Shown here: piece after piece, positions 35,383-45,298 of the stretch | How positions within the stretch are numbered: position 1 is the stretch's first letter | Layout: every line of letters begins with the position of its first letter | Source of the DNA: Membranipora membranacea | Taxonomy: Eukaryota; Bryozoa; Gymnolaemata; Cheilostomatida; Membraniporidae | Assembly: GCA_914767715.1 (NCBI GenBank) | Contig: OU612069.1 | Location: 22,195,387-22,255,386, forward strand | DNA: 60,000 nt | Direction of reading: 5' to 3' | Notes under the pieces: generated by a model | What the model was told of the DNA's origin: nothing | The model's database searches: none | Seen by the model: the letters and a program-made list of their open reading frames with translations, nothing else | Made by a program: the position numbers and the translations under genes

Positions 35383-35391
35383 GTGCTAATT
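35321..35391. repeat. Perfect palindrome across the LTR end and primer-binding region
   Basis: A perfect 35-bp arm (35321-35355), one central base, and its complement (35357-35391). The LTR ends at 35382, so the last nine bases of the right arm (GTGCTAATT) are internal sequence at the place where the tRNA primer-binding site should be. No match to a common tRNA 3' end is evident there. The 3' LTR keeps only a 26-bp version of the arms. Confidence 0.9.
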
Positions 35392-35423
35392 ATACCGCTA
35401 GATACAGCAAACTATCGCAGATA

Positions 35424-37370
35424 ATGGCTGATGGCACAGAACAAGTAAAGCTACTCGCCAGCCAACGATCTACTCTAAACCGAAAGGTAACTTCTCTCAA
35501 AACAAAATTAGAGAAAGCTAGCAACTCTACAAGCACCAAACTGCAAGATCTTTATGCGTCACTTCAAGAATGCTACGACAAATTAGTTGATGTGCACTTA
35601 GAATATTCTGAAATAGTAGAATCTGATGATCAGTTATCTGAATATAAAGTAGTCAATGGATTAGATTTAGATCAGTATATGAATGCCGTAGATAAAGTCC
35701 ATAAAGAGGCCTCTGATTTTTTCTATAACCATTATCTAAAGTTTATCGATGAGCAAATATCTAGGGTTCTCGAGTCAGTAGAAAGAATCGTAGCTAGTAC
35801 ACCTATCAACCTCAGATTAGTAGATATCAATTTACAATCATGTGTTAAACTAAGTGAGCAATATTTATCTATGTATGGTAGAAGGCATGATGCCACCATA
35901 AAGCAATTATCGATATGAATTGTGTAGATACTGCCAGCTCCCGACCTAGTTCTGATGTTCCATTTTTTCATTACTCTCAAGCTTCGCGCGCGTCTAGCTC
36001 GTCACCACATGATAGCGTGTCATTACCTAGCACCAATAGTATGGGGCTGGGGATAATGAACGCCAAGGGGGTGTCAGTAGGCCGAGTCCAGTTGTGGCTA
36101 ATCAGGGAAGTATTGAAGGGGGGACTAGTGGTCAACCAGCTGAAGTAGCTTTTAGTGTAGAGTTATCCACTCCTACCATCACTCAAAATTCATATGGTAA
36201 TGCTAGTGTAGGGCTACTTAGTTCTCATGTACCCGCTGATAGTTCAACAAGAGTTGGTCAAGGGTTTAATATAGGTCACAATGTAGGTAGAGATAGGCTT
36301 GAGTCTAGTAATGCAAGTCATCTCACAAACTCGAGGATAAACATTGTTACGGCCTACTAAGATAGGGCTTCACCTCATGCAGAGCTTTCAGGTTTGAGTA
36401 GTGTTCACATATCTGAACAGATACATGGTAGGACCACATGGCAGCAGTCTGAGTTTAAGAAAATGCCCCTACCAAAGTTCTCTGGTAACCCCTGTGATTG
36501 GCCTGAGTTTAGGGCTATCTGGATGAGATATTTGTCACATGCAAGGCAGGTTGGCGTTGATCAGGTTCAACTCGTATATCAGTTCAAGCAGTCTTTGTCA
36601 GGTGAGGCAAGAGAAAGAGTTTCTGCTAAATTCTCCACTCAGGCCAGGCCCTTAGATCATATGTTTGAGGTGCTCGAGAGTATCTATTATGATGTTGGTT
36701 CAAGTGTGCAGTATTCATTGTCACAACTGAATAATCTTGATTCAGTGAAGGAAGTTGATTATTGAGGTTTGATAAGGTTGGTCACTGCTGTCGAAAAGTG
36801 TTATAGCCAGTTGGCGGAGGTTGATCAACTGAGTGCGGTGAATCTGACTCATGTTGATGACATCACCGATCGTCTTCCATATTCCATAACTTCATGGTGG
36901 ATGAATCATTATCAACCTATGTCTGTAAATGATAAGATTCATCCGTTCTCTCAGTTTATACTATTTCTGCCAGCACAACGTGACATATCTCAGCGCTATG
37001 CTAATCGTCAGGTCTTGAAAGATAAACCTCCAGACAAAAGAGCCCCTAGGACTAATCAAGAAAGGCCTAAACAGGGTGCTAAGTGTCTGCAAGCAGATAA
37101 AGTGGTTAAAACTGCATCTGATATAAAATCTTGTGTCATGAATGATGGTCATGATCATAACACTGCCTCATGCAAAGATTTTCTGACCTTGTTGATCAAG
37201 GATAGGTACAACGCTTTGAAGGCCAAGAAAGCATGTTTCCGATGTTTCGGTAGTCATTTCATAAGCAGATGTCCTTCCAAATCTACTTGCAAGAAGTGCA
37301 ACTCTGGAATGCATCATACACTGTTGTGTGCTCCTAGGTCTCCGACACAGGTAAATCATGTAGAGCTTGC
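35424..37370 (+). pseudogene. gag: BEL/Pao gag (DUF1759 and zinc knuckle), broken
   Basis: Starts at ATG 35424, 42 bases after the LTR. The first 165 codons are a coiled-coil-like N-terminus (LNRKVTSLKTKLEKAS). A stop at 35916-35918 and at least two frame changes follow before the DUF1759 region, MPLPKFSGNPCDWPEFRAIW (from about 36463), then EARER. A TGA at 36763 breaks the frame again. CFRCFGSHFISRCP with CKKCNSGMHHTLLC (about 37230-37330) is the paired zinc knuckle that packages RNA in this family. Frames are lost in at least four places. The coding sequence ends abruptly at 37370, where LTR sequence begins. Confidence 0.9.
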
Positions 37371-37470
37371 TGATAATCATTCCTGACCTGGTCCGAGTAT
37401 TCGGAGTTGTTTGCACTTTAATGACAAAGTTATCTCTCTTGTCACGTAGCTATTTTTCATCAATCACTTT
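37371..37470 (+). repeat. Sense LTR-LTR junction fragment inside the element
   Basis: The last 29 bases of the LTR (minus the terminal CA) are joined directly to the LTR start (minus TGTA): CCTGGTCCGAGTA followed by TTCGGAGTTGTTTGC. Similarity to the LTR start continues to about 37470, then fades. This resembles an end-to-end two-LTR circle junction with small end trimming. Confidence 0.75.
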
Positions 37471-37636
37471 TCTTTTGTTGTTAAGATTCTTATTGTTGAA
37501 ATCGTGCTCTGTGAATAACAAAACAATGAATTAGTCATGCCAGCTACATATTATGAGAATTATAGTGAACATTACATAAAACGCATAAGCCTGATACGTG
37601 AAGAAATATACATGACAAAAATGATCATCAATTTAA

Positions 37637-37899
37637 ACTTACAATTAATTTTCCGATCTGACTTGAACCGAGATTAATTATACAAGTATTAAATTTGTCT
37701 GATTCCGGCATCGTCTATAATATTGGACAGAAACTATTACTATCGTTATAATAGAGTTATATCATACGGAACGTAATTCATTAGTAATTACATCAAAATA
37801 CAGTTTCTCATTCATACATTGTAATACGTCAAGGTTTTGTTCACAAGAAAAAATGGAAATGCACTTACAACTTAAATGTGTCTATTACACATCTCGGTG
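37637..37899 (-). repeat. Antisense LTR fragment, left part
   Basis: TTTTCCGATCTGACTTGAACCGAGATTAA and CTTAAATGTGTCTATTACACATCTCG are the reverse complement of LTR positions near the 3' end. About 157 bases (about 37713-37869) absent from the terminal LTRs are inserted between them. The similarity is cut at 37900-37903 (CCGG) by the foldback element and resumes at 42283. Confidence 0.8.
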
Positions 37900-37903
37900 C
37901 CGG

Positions 37904-38570
37904 TGTAGTATTGTAAACTGTCCCCCGCGCGAAAACAACCCCGGGACACTTTACAATATTGTAAACTGTCCCGGGGACACTTTACAATAAAAACAGGCCT
38001 ATTGTAAACTGTCCCCCCCTATTGTAAACTGTCCCCCCCTATTGTAAACCGTCCCCCCCTATTGTAAACTGTCCCCCCTATTTGTGACTGTCCATATCGA
38101 GAGCCCAGCTGTTTATCACCATTCTAAATGGGTCAGATCATCTAAGTGGAGCATACCATGATGTTCTGGCTGCCACTATGATGGCCAAAGTTGTACCATG
38201 GGGATGGTGGTGGTATCTCATTGAATGAGTGTATAAAGCCTCTTTTTCATATGGTACTTTGGGGATCTATTTTTCGCAAACACTAGTTATTTGAAGCTCC
38301 TATGATTTAGAGATGTCTGGTTTGCGAAGAAAGGTGCACTAAGCCAACAGTGGATAGATGTGTAGTTGCCACATCACAGAACACACATACTTTCATTGCA
38401 GGTTCATGAGCCGCGCGAAAACAACCACCCCATTCATTCATCATAAAATCTACCTCCGTCAAGCATTTGCCTAGGAGTGATGGCAGTCAGTCACAAGTGT
38501 GAGCGGGAGAAATAATTACTTTTGAGCTTTTCATATTGTGAGGATGGGTATTGCACTGTAAAATATTGCT
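37904..38570 (+). repeat. Left terminal inverted repeat of the foldback element
   Basis: Contains five copies of ATTGTAAACTGTC (and near variants) in the first 200 bases, alternating with the complementary GACACTTTACAAT and CCCGGG, then about 330 unique bases, then the first GC-rich 16-mer with the start of the 353-bp repeats. It is mirrored at 41616-42282 with few mismatches. Confidence 0.88.
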
Positions 38571-39172
38571 TAAGCCGCGCGAAAACAACCACCCCCTAAG
38601 CTGTCTTATAAAGATATCTGTTAAAAAGTCTCAAACATAATGAACCGTGATTTTGCATCCATAATGCGATTATCATAAGGTGACTGTGTACCAAATTTCA
38701 GATTAGTAGGTCAGAAGTTAATGACACAACGGATGATATGTCGTTCTTTGCAAGTTCATGAGCCGCGCGAAAACAACCACCCCATTCATTCATCTTGAAA
38801 TCTACCTCAATCAAGAATTTGCCTGTGAGTGATGACAGTCAGTCACAAGTGAGAGTGGGAGAAATAACCGCTTTCGAGTTTTTCATATTGTGCCGCCTGG
38901 TATTGGACTGTAAAATATTGCTTAAGCCGCGCGAAAACAACCACCCCCCAAGCTGTCTTATAAAGATTATCTGTCAAAAAGTCTCAAACGAAATGAACCA
39001 TGATTTTCTAGCAATAATGTGATTGTCATGAAGTGACTGTGTACCTAATTTTGTATTAAAAGGTTAGAAATTAATGACACAACGGATGATATGTCGTTCT
39101 TTGCAAGTTCATGAGCCGCGCGAAAACAACCACCCCATTCAGTCATCTTGAAATCTACCTCAATCAAGCAGG
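38411..39172 (+). repeat. 353-bp repeats, forward-oriented arm (about 2 copies)
   Basis: CCGCGCGAAAACAACC occurs at 38411, 38575, 38763, 38927 and 39116, spaced alternately about 164 and 188 bp, making a period of about 353 bp with two 16-mers per unit. One is preceded by CTTAAG-like sequence and the other by TCATGAG. Orientation flips at about 39172/39173. Confidence 0.9.
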
Positions 39173-41770
39173 CCGCACAATATGAAAAGCTCAAAAGCGG
39201 TCATTTCTCCCAGTCTCACTTGTGACTGACTGTCATCACTCACAGGCAAATTCTTGATTGAGGTAGATTTCAAGATGACTGAAGGGGGTGGTTGTTTTCG
39301 CGCGGCTCATGAACTTGCAAAGAACGACATATCATCCGTTGTGTCATTAATTTCTAACCTTTTAATCCAAAATTAGGTACACAGTCACTTCATGACAATC
39401 ACATTATTGCTAGAAATCATGGTTCATTTCGTTTGAGACTTTTTGACAGATAATATTTATAAGACAGCTTGGGGGGTGGTTGTTTTCGCGCGGCTTAAGC
39501 AATGTTTTACAGTCCAATACCAGGCGGCACAATATCAAAACCTCAAAAGTGGTTATTTCTCCAGGTCTCACTTGTGACTGACTTTCATCACTCACAGGCA
39601 AATGCTTGATTGAGGTAGATCACAAGATGACTGAATGGGGTGGTTGTTTTCGCGCGGCTCATGAACTTGCAAAGAACGACATATCATTCGTTGTGTCATT
39701 AATTTCTAAAATTTTAATCCAAAATAAGGTACACAGTCACTTCATGACAATCACATCATTGCTAGAAAATCATGGTTCATTTCGTTTGAGACTTTTTGAC
39801 AGATAATCTTTATAAGACAGCTTGGGGGGTGGTTGTTTTCGCGCGGCTTAAGCAATGTTTTACAGTCCAATACCAGGCCGCACAATATGAAAACCTCAAA
39901 AGTCGTTATTTCTCCAGGTCTCACTTGTGACTGACTTTCATCACTCACAGGCAAATGCTTGATTGAGGTAGATTTCAAGATGACTGAATGGGGTGGTTGT
40001 TTTCGCGCGACTCATGAGCTTGCAAAGAACGACATGTCATCCGCTGTGTCATTAAGTTCTGACCTACTAATCTGAAATTTGGTACACAGTCACCTTATGA
40101 CAATAACATTATGGCTGCCAAATCATGGTTCATTATGATTGAGACTTTTTGACAGATAATCTTTATAAGACACTTTGGGGGGTGGTTGTTTTTGCGCGGC
40201 TTAAGCAATGTTTTACAGGGCAATACCAGGCCGCACAATATGAAAAGCTCGAAAGCGGTTATTTCTCCCACTCTCACTTGTGACTGACTGTCATCACTCA
40301 CAGGCAAATTCTTGATTGAGGTAGATTTCAAGATGAATGAATGGGGTGGTTGTTTTCGCGCGGCTCATGAACTTGCAAAGAACGACATATCATCCGTTGT
40401 GTCATTAACTTCTGACCTACTTATCTGAAATTTGGTACACAGTCACCTTATGACAATCGAATTATGGCTGCCAAATCATGGTTCATTATGATTGAGACTT
40501 TTTGACAGATAATCTTTATAAGACACTTTGGGGGGTGGTTGTTTTTGCGCGGCTTAAGCAATGTTTTACAGGGCAATACCAGGCCGCACAATATGAAAAG
40601 CTCGAAAGCGGTTATTTCTCCCACTCTCACTTGTGACTGACTGTCATCACTCACAGGCAAATTCTTGATTGAGGTAGATTTCAAGATGAATGAATGGGGT
40701 GGTTGTTTTCGCGCGGCTCATGAACTTGCAAAGAACGACATATCATCCGTTGTGTCATTAACTTCTGACCTACTTATCTGAAATTTGGTACACAGTCACC
40801 TTATGACAATCGAATTATGGCTGCCAAATCATGGTTCATTATGATTGAGACTTTTTGACAGATAATCTTTATAAGACACTTTGGGGGGTGGTTGTTTTTG
40901 CGCGGCTTAAGCAATGTTTTACAGGGCAATACCAGGCCGCACAATATGAAAAGCTCGAAAGCGGTTATTTCTCCCACTCTCACTTGTGACTGACTGTCTT
41001 CACTCACAGGCAAATTCTTGATTGAGGTAGATTTCAAGATGAATGAATGGGGTGGTTGTTTTCGCGCGGCTCATGAACTTGCAAAGAACGACATATCATC
41101 CGTTGTGTCATTAACTTCTGACCTACTTATCTGAAATTTGGTACACAGTCACCTTATGACAATCGAATTATGGCTGCCAAATCATGGTTCATTATGATTG
41201 AGACTTTTTGACAGATAATCTTTATAAGACACTTTGGGGGGTGGTTGTTTTCGCGCGGCTTAAGCAATATTTTACAGTCTAATACCAGGCGGCACAATAT
41301 GAAAAACTCAAAAGTCGTTATTTCTCCAGGTCTCACATGTGACTGACTTTCATCACTCACAGGCAAATGCTTGATTGAGGTAGATTTCAAGATGACTGAA
41401 TGGGGTGGTTAATTTCACGCGGCTCATGAACTTGCAAAGAACGACATATCATCCGTTGTGTCATTAAGTTCTGACCTACTAATCTGAAATTTGGTACACA
41501 GTCACCTTATGATAATCGCATTATGGATGCAAAATCACGGTTCATTATGTTTGAGACTTTTTAACAGATATCTTTATAAGACAGCTTAGGGGGTGGTTGT
41601 TTTCGCGCGGCTTAAGCAATATTTTACAGTGCAATACCCATCCTCACAATATGAAAAGCTCAAAAGTAATTATTTCTCCCGCTCACACTTGTGACTGACT
41701 GCCATCACTCCTAGGCAAATGCTTGACGGAGGTAGATTTTATGATGAATGAATGGGGTGGTTGTTTTCGC
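39173..41770 (-). repeat. 353-bp repeats, reverse-oriented arm (about 7 copies)
   Basis: GGTTGTTTTCGCGCGG recurs about every 164/188 bases from about 39290 to 41762. Three consecutive units (about 40090-41150) are almost identical at exactly 353 bp, indicating recent tandem amplification or conversion. Others are more diverged, and one 16-mer near 41408 has decayed to TTAATTTCACGCGG. Confidence 0.9.
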
Positions 41771-42282
41771 GCGGCTCATGAACCTGCAATGAAAGTATGT
41801 GTGTTCTGTGATGTGGCAACTACACATCTATCCACTGTTGGCTTAGTGCACCTTTCTTCGCAAACCAGACATCTCTAAATCATAGGAGCTTTAAATAACT
41901 AGTGTTTGCGAAAAATAGATCCCCAAAGTACCATATGAAAAAGAGGCTTTATACACTCATTCAATGAGATACCACCACCATCCCCATGGTACAACTTTGG
42001 CCATCATAGTGGCAGCCAGAACATCATGGTATGCTCCACTTAGATGATCTGACCCATTTAGAATGGTGATAAACAGCTGGGCTCTCGATATGGACAGTCA
42101 CAAATAGGGGGGACAGTTTACAATAGGGGGGGACGGTTTACAATAGGGGGGGGACAGTTTACAATAGGGGGGGACAGTTTACAATAGGCCTGTTTTTATT
42201 GTAAAGTGTCCCCGGGACAGTTTACAATATTGTAAAGTGTCCCGGGGTTGTTTTCGCGCGGGAGACAGTTTACAATACTACA
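41616..42282 (-). repeat. Right terminal inverted repeat of the foldback element
   Basis: Reverse complement of 37904-38570, including the GGGGGACAGTTTACAATA minisatellite and the terminal ACAGTTTACAATACTACA. Confidence 0.88.
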
Positions 42283-42286
42283 CCGG

Positions 42287-42333
42287 GACTTTAGAATATA
42301 GTCGAGCTGGGCAGCCGGGTATAACAAATCCCT
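42287..42333 (-). repeat. Antisense LTR fragment, right part
   Basis: GACTTTAGAATATAGTCGAGCTGGGCAG continues the antisense LTR interrupted by the foldback element. Similarity stops at about 42333, after GGGTATAACAAATCC. Confidence 0.8.
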
Positions 42334-42515
42334 ATAAAAGTATTACTCTATTAACTGACATTCCAAACTGACAATGCATACGTGTGAACAATGCGCCAAA
42401 AAAGGAAAAAGGAAAAGAAAATATTTAACCAGTAGCCTAATTGTCAATTAATATAAAATGGCCAAGTTAAGGGGTAACGTGGACTGAGAGAGGAGAAGCC
42501 CACGGGAGAGACTGA
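42334..42515. other. Unassigned spacer in the retrotransposon
   Basis: Not recognised; it lies between the antisense LTR remnant and the antisense RT fragment. Confidence 0.4.
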
Positions 42516-42980
42516 CTAAGATACATACAGAACTAGGGAGCTAGGAGTACCCACACAACAATACATGTAAGTTGAATACACGACAGATTCCAAATCAGTG
42601 ACAGAGTCCACAACATCATCGACATATGTAGATGTTTTCAGCAAGGCAGATACTCTTGGATATTCTCCGTGAAACATCTCAGCAGTTGAATAGACTGCTT
42701 CTGTGCTTATTGCCCCAGCTGGCTTGTCCCCCATGTTGACACATAGAATAGAGTACACGTCTGGAGATCTGGATAGGTCCATGCCAGGCCATAGGAATCG
42801 ATTGCAGTGTTGCTCTAACTCTTCAACATATATATAATTATACATTTTGCGGATGTCCGCAATCACAGCAACAGGATTCTCCCTCCACCTCAACAGAACA
42901 CCAAGCAAACTATTCAAATTTGAATCAGGACCTTTAGCAAATGACCCATTGAGCGAAAAATCTGACTGCTATTAAAGACT
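42516..42980 (-). pseudogene. pol: BEL/Pao reverse transcriptase fragment, antisense
   Basis: The minus-strand frame encodes LNGSFAKGPD (upstream of the first ATG), then LLGVLLRWRENPVAVIADIR, HCNRFLWPG, VNMGDKPAGAISTEA and the polymerase box YVDD. This is the core of BEL/Pao RT with its first catalytic Asp in ADIRKM and two in YVDD. It is cut shortly after VDSVTDLESVV and lies opposite to the gag and integrase on either side, so it was inverted or comes from a second copy. Thumb and RNase H are absent. Confidence 0.9.
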
Positions 42981-43024
42981 ATCCGCACCGGAGTAGATGT
43001 GGACTTTGGGTTCAACACTGCAAG

Positions 43025-44653
43025 ATGAGACAGATAAAAGACAGGCCCATCCCATCCATCCAAATCATCCTTGGTGAGACGTTAGTCAAGAAATCGCCAG
43101 TGAATCTTGTTACGGTGAAGGATGGAGAACTCCCATTTGAGTTTCAGAGGTTTAGTTCTGCTAGAGTTCTTGTGTATCGGGTTGCTCGATTTCTCAACAT
43201 AGGAAAGATGCGTAGTTTTAGAGGATGGTTGTCAGATCACATTGATGCTAAAAGTCTGCAGACTGCACAGGAGTTGTTGGTGAAGGTCGTACAGAGGTTG
43301 ACGGTTGAGGATCTAGAGAAAGTGAAGGGCAAGTTTAGACAGCTCAATCCATGCAAGGATGCTCGGGGTATTTGGGTTGTTTGAGGTCGGCTCGTTCGCT
43401 ACAATCCTATGCTAGGTCCCCTCGGTGATTCTCCACAGATACTACTACCTGCTGATCATTGGTTTACAGAACTCCTAATGAGAGATGCTCATGAAGAAAA
43501 CATGCATAGAGGAAGAGATAGTACTCTGGCTCGATTTCGATTGAAGTTCTGGGTGACTCAGGGAAATGCTCTGGCTAAGAGAGTAGTGAGCTCCTGCTTT
43601 CAGTGCAGGAAGAGAGAACCCAAGGTCTTATCTCAACAGATGGGTCTATTGCCTGAAGACAGGCTGAAGCCAGCTCCACCCTTCAACTCTGTTATGGTCG
43701 ATTTGTTTGGACCCTTCGCTATCAGAGGTGAAGTTCAAAAACGGGTTAGTGGCAAGGGCTACGGTGTTATATTCACAGAGATGTTCTCACGTGCGGTTCA
43801 CATTGAAGGCGTGTTCGCCTATGATACTCAGTCTTTTCTTGATGCATTATCTCGCTTTACTGGCATACGAGGCTGGCCACAAACAATTTATTCTGACTGT
43901 GGTACTCAGATTGTGGCTGGAAGTAATGCTCTCAAAGCAGTGTGGGATAGTCTCCATCACCGAGAAATCACCAGGGAGGGTGCATTTCATGGTACAAAGT
44001 GGGTATTCGGGCCTCCAGATTCTCCGTGGCATCAAGGTGTAGTCGAGTCTTTGGTCAAATCAGCTAAGCGTGCAATTCATTTTGCAGTCGGAGAGAGAAA
44101 GCTGTCGGCCTCAGGGTTCCTGACTGTGTGCACGAGAATAGCTAACGTCCTGAATGAGCGTCCCATAGGTCGACTTCCTGGTTGTGACTCCGAGGTGAAT
44201 CTATTCACACCCAACTGTTTACTCATTGGTAGACCTATCGCTGATCAACCAGGTGGGCTTGATCAGAAGTTTTCCCCCTCTGATAGACTTTCTTTGATTG
44301 AGTCAAATTTAGATGATTTCTGGAAGCTCTGGATCGAGTTGTATGCCCCGACGTTAATGGCTCAGAACAAGCGGACCAGAGATGCTCAGTGTGAATTACA
44401 AATAGATGATGTGGTAGTTGTCATGGATTCAAATGCTTTGAGGGGTAGATATCAGTTAGCTAAAGTAGTGGAAGTTTTCCCGGGAGGTGATGGTAAAGTT
44501 AGAAGGGTAGCTCTACAATATAGAAACTGCATAGTAGGGACCACTAATAAATATAAAGTTAGTAAGCCTATACAAATTATTAGGGCTGTCCAGCGAATAG
44601 CTCTTCTGGTCCCGACCCAAGGGGAGGAATTCAATGTACTCGGTGCTAAGTAG
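43025..44653 (+). pseudogene. pol: BEL/Pao pol C-terminal part with integrase, one internal stop
   Basis: A single frame runs from 43025 to the TAA at 44651, interrupted only by TGA at 43382-43384 (probably from CGA). The first part is the linker after RNase H. The zinc-binding domain follows with HWF, DAHEENMHRG and CFQC. The integrase core has Asp in MVDLFGPF, Asp in YSDCGTQ and Glu in QGVVESLVKSAK, the DDE triad. RFTGIRGWPQ and LNERPIG are also typical. The C-terminal DUF5641 domain follows (QIDDVVVVMDSNALRGRYQLAKV). Its function was joining cDNA ends to target DNA. A purine tract, AAGGGGAGGAA (44619-44629), overlaps the end of the frame. Confidence 0.93.
44619..44629 (+). promoter_or_regulatory. 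Candidate polypurine tract
   Basis: AAGGGGAGGAA, at the end of pol where BEL elements usually have the plus-strand primer. However it lies about 237 bases before the 3' LTR rather than adjacent to it. Nothing purine-rich lies immediately before 44867 (CCCTCCGG). Confidence 0.4.
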
Positions 44654-44866
44654 TCACACGCTTTATGTTTGCGCTGTGATGTTCGAATCACCACAACTTT
44701 TTGTGTGATTAGTATCATTGTGATTAGATATTTTTTTTTTACATAAATCAGAGTCAACAGGGTCTGGTAGAATCTAGGCAGTTCATTTAATTTAGCCAGA
44801 ATTTCTATAGCCTTTTTTCCATATTGTCAAAATAAGTTTTGTATTTTGCCAAGGTTATCCCTCCGG

Positions 44867-45298
44867 TGTATTCGGAGTTGTTTGCACTTTAATGACAAAG
44901 TTATCTCTCTTGTCCCATAGCTATTTTTCATCAATCACTTTGCTTTTGTGAACGAGAGTGGCAAGTCATGATATTATTCTTATTGTGAAGATGGTGATTT
45001 TATAATTATACTCCAATCTTTTACCATATCTACACTACACTAGTCTGGTCTTCACACCTGATCTTTTCTGTAATAGCATCACACAACGGATTCGTTGTAC
45101 CCGTCTGCCCAGCTCGACTATATTCTAAAGTCCCGGTATCGAGATGTGTAATAGACACATTTAAGTTACGATGCCGGTATCAGACAAACTTAATACTTGT
45201 ATACTTTAATCTCGGTTCAAGTCAGATCGGAAAATTGATTAGCACTGTACTCGGACCAGGTCAGGAATGATAATCATTCCTGACCTGGTCCGAGTACA
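44867..45298 (+). repeat. 3' LTR
   Basis: A 432-bp copy ending CCGAGTACA, followed by AGTAT. It differs from the 5' LTR at about 17 positions, mostly single-base changes scattered along the length, with no indel. Confidence 0.92.

Larger units (their letters stand above)
37904..42282. mobile_element. 4.38-kb foldback DNA element, Ginger1-like ends, non-autonomous
   Basis: Ends are TGTAGTATTGTAAACTGTC and its complement GACAGTTTACAATACTACA. CCGG lies immediately outside each end (37900-37903 and 42283-42286), whereas the intact LTR has a single CCGG at this point, giving a 4-bp target duplication. TGTNR...YNACA ends and CCGG targets are the described hallmarks of Ginger1 cut-and-paste transposons, whose transposase is related to LTR-element integrases. 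About 670 bp at each end are near-perfect inverted copies. The interior is about nine copies of a 353-bp repeat in two opposed orientations. No transposase is encoded; the repeated 75-78-codon frames follow the repeat period. It must be mobilised in trans. The superfamily assignment is inferred from the ends and the target. Confidence 0.85.
34951..45298 (+). mobile_element. BEL/Pao LTR retrotransposon, rearranged and with nested insertion
   Basis: Two direct 432-bp LTRs (34951-35382 and 44867-45298) begin TGTATTCGG and end CCGAGTACA. They are flanked by AGTAT (34946-34950 and 45299-45303), the 5-bp target duplication expected for BEL. Hand comparison shows about 17 differences, near 4%, so the insertion is moderately old. 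Plus-strand gag (DUF1759-type plus zinc knuckles) lies after the 5' LTR and plus-strand integrase before the 3' LTR. Between them, protease and RNase H are missing and are replaced by a block with a sense LTR fragment, an antisense LTR fragment split by a 4.4-kb DNA element, and an antisense RT fragment. It cannot transpose by itself. Confidence 0.93.

Noticed and set aside
39751-41390. Repeated 75-78-codon minus-strand frames (and the related 38795-39022 and 39410-39601) as a gene family
   Set aside because: They recur exactly with the 353-bp repeat period, vary by non-synonymous changes as freely as non-coding positions, and resemble no protein. They are by-products of the repeat.
37904-42282. 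CRISPR array, because of regularly spaced short repeats
   Set aside because: This is animal-type DNA, the spacers are themselves conserved repeats, and the structure is an inverted-repeat transposon.
44452-44757. Minus-strand frame over the end of integrase
   Set aside because: It is the complement of a well-supported integrase C-terminus.
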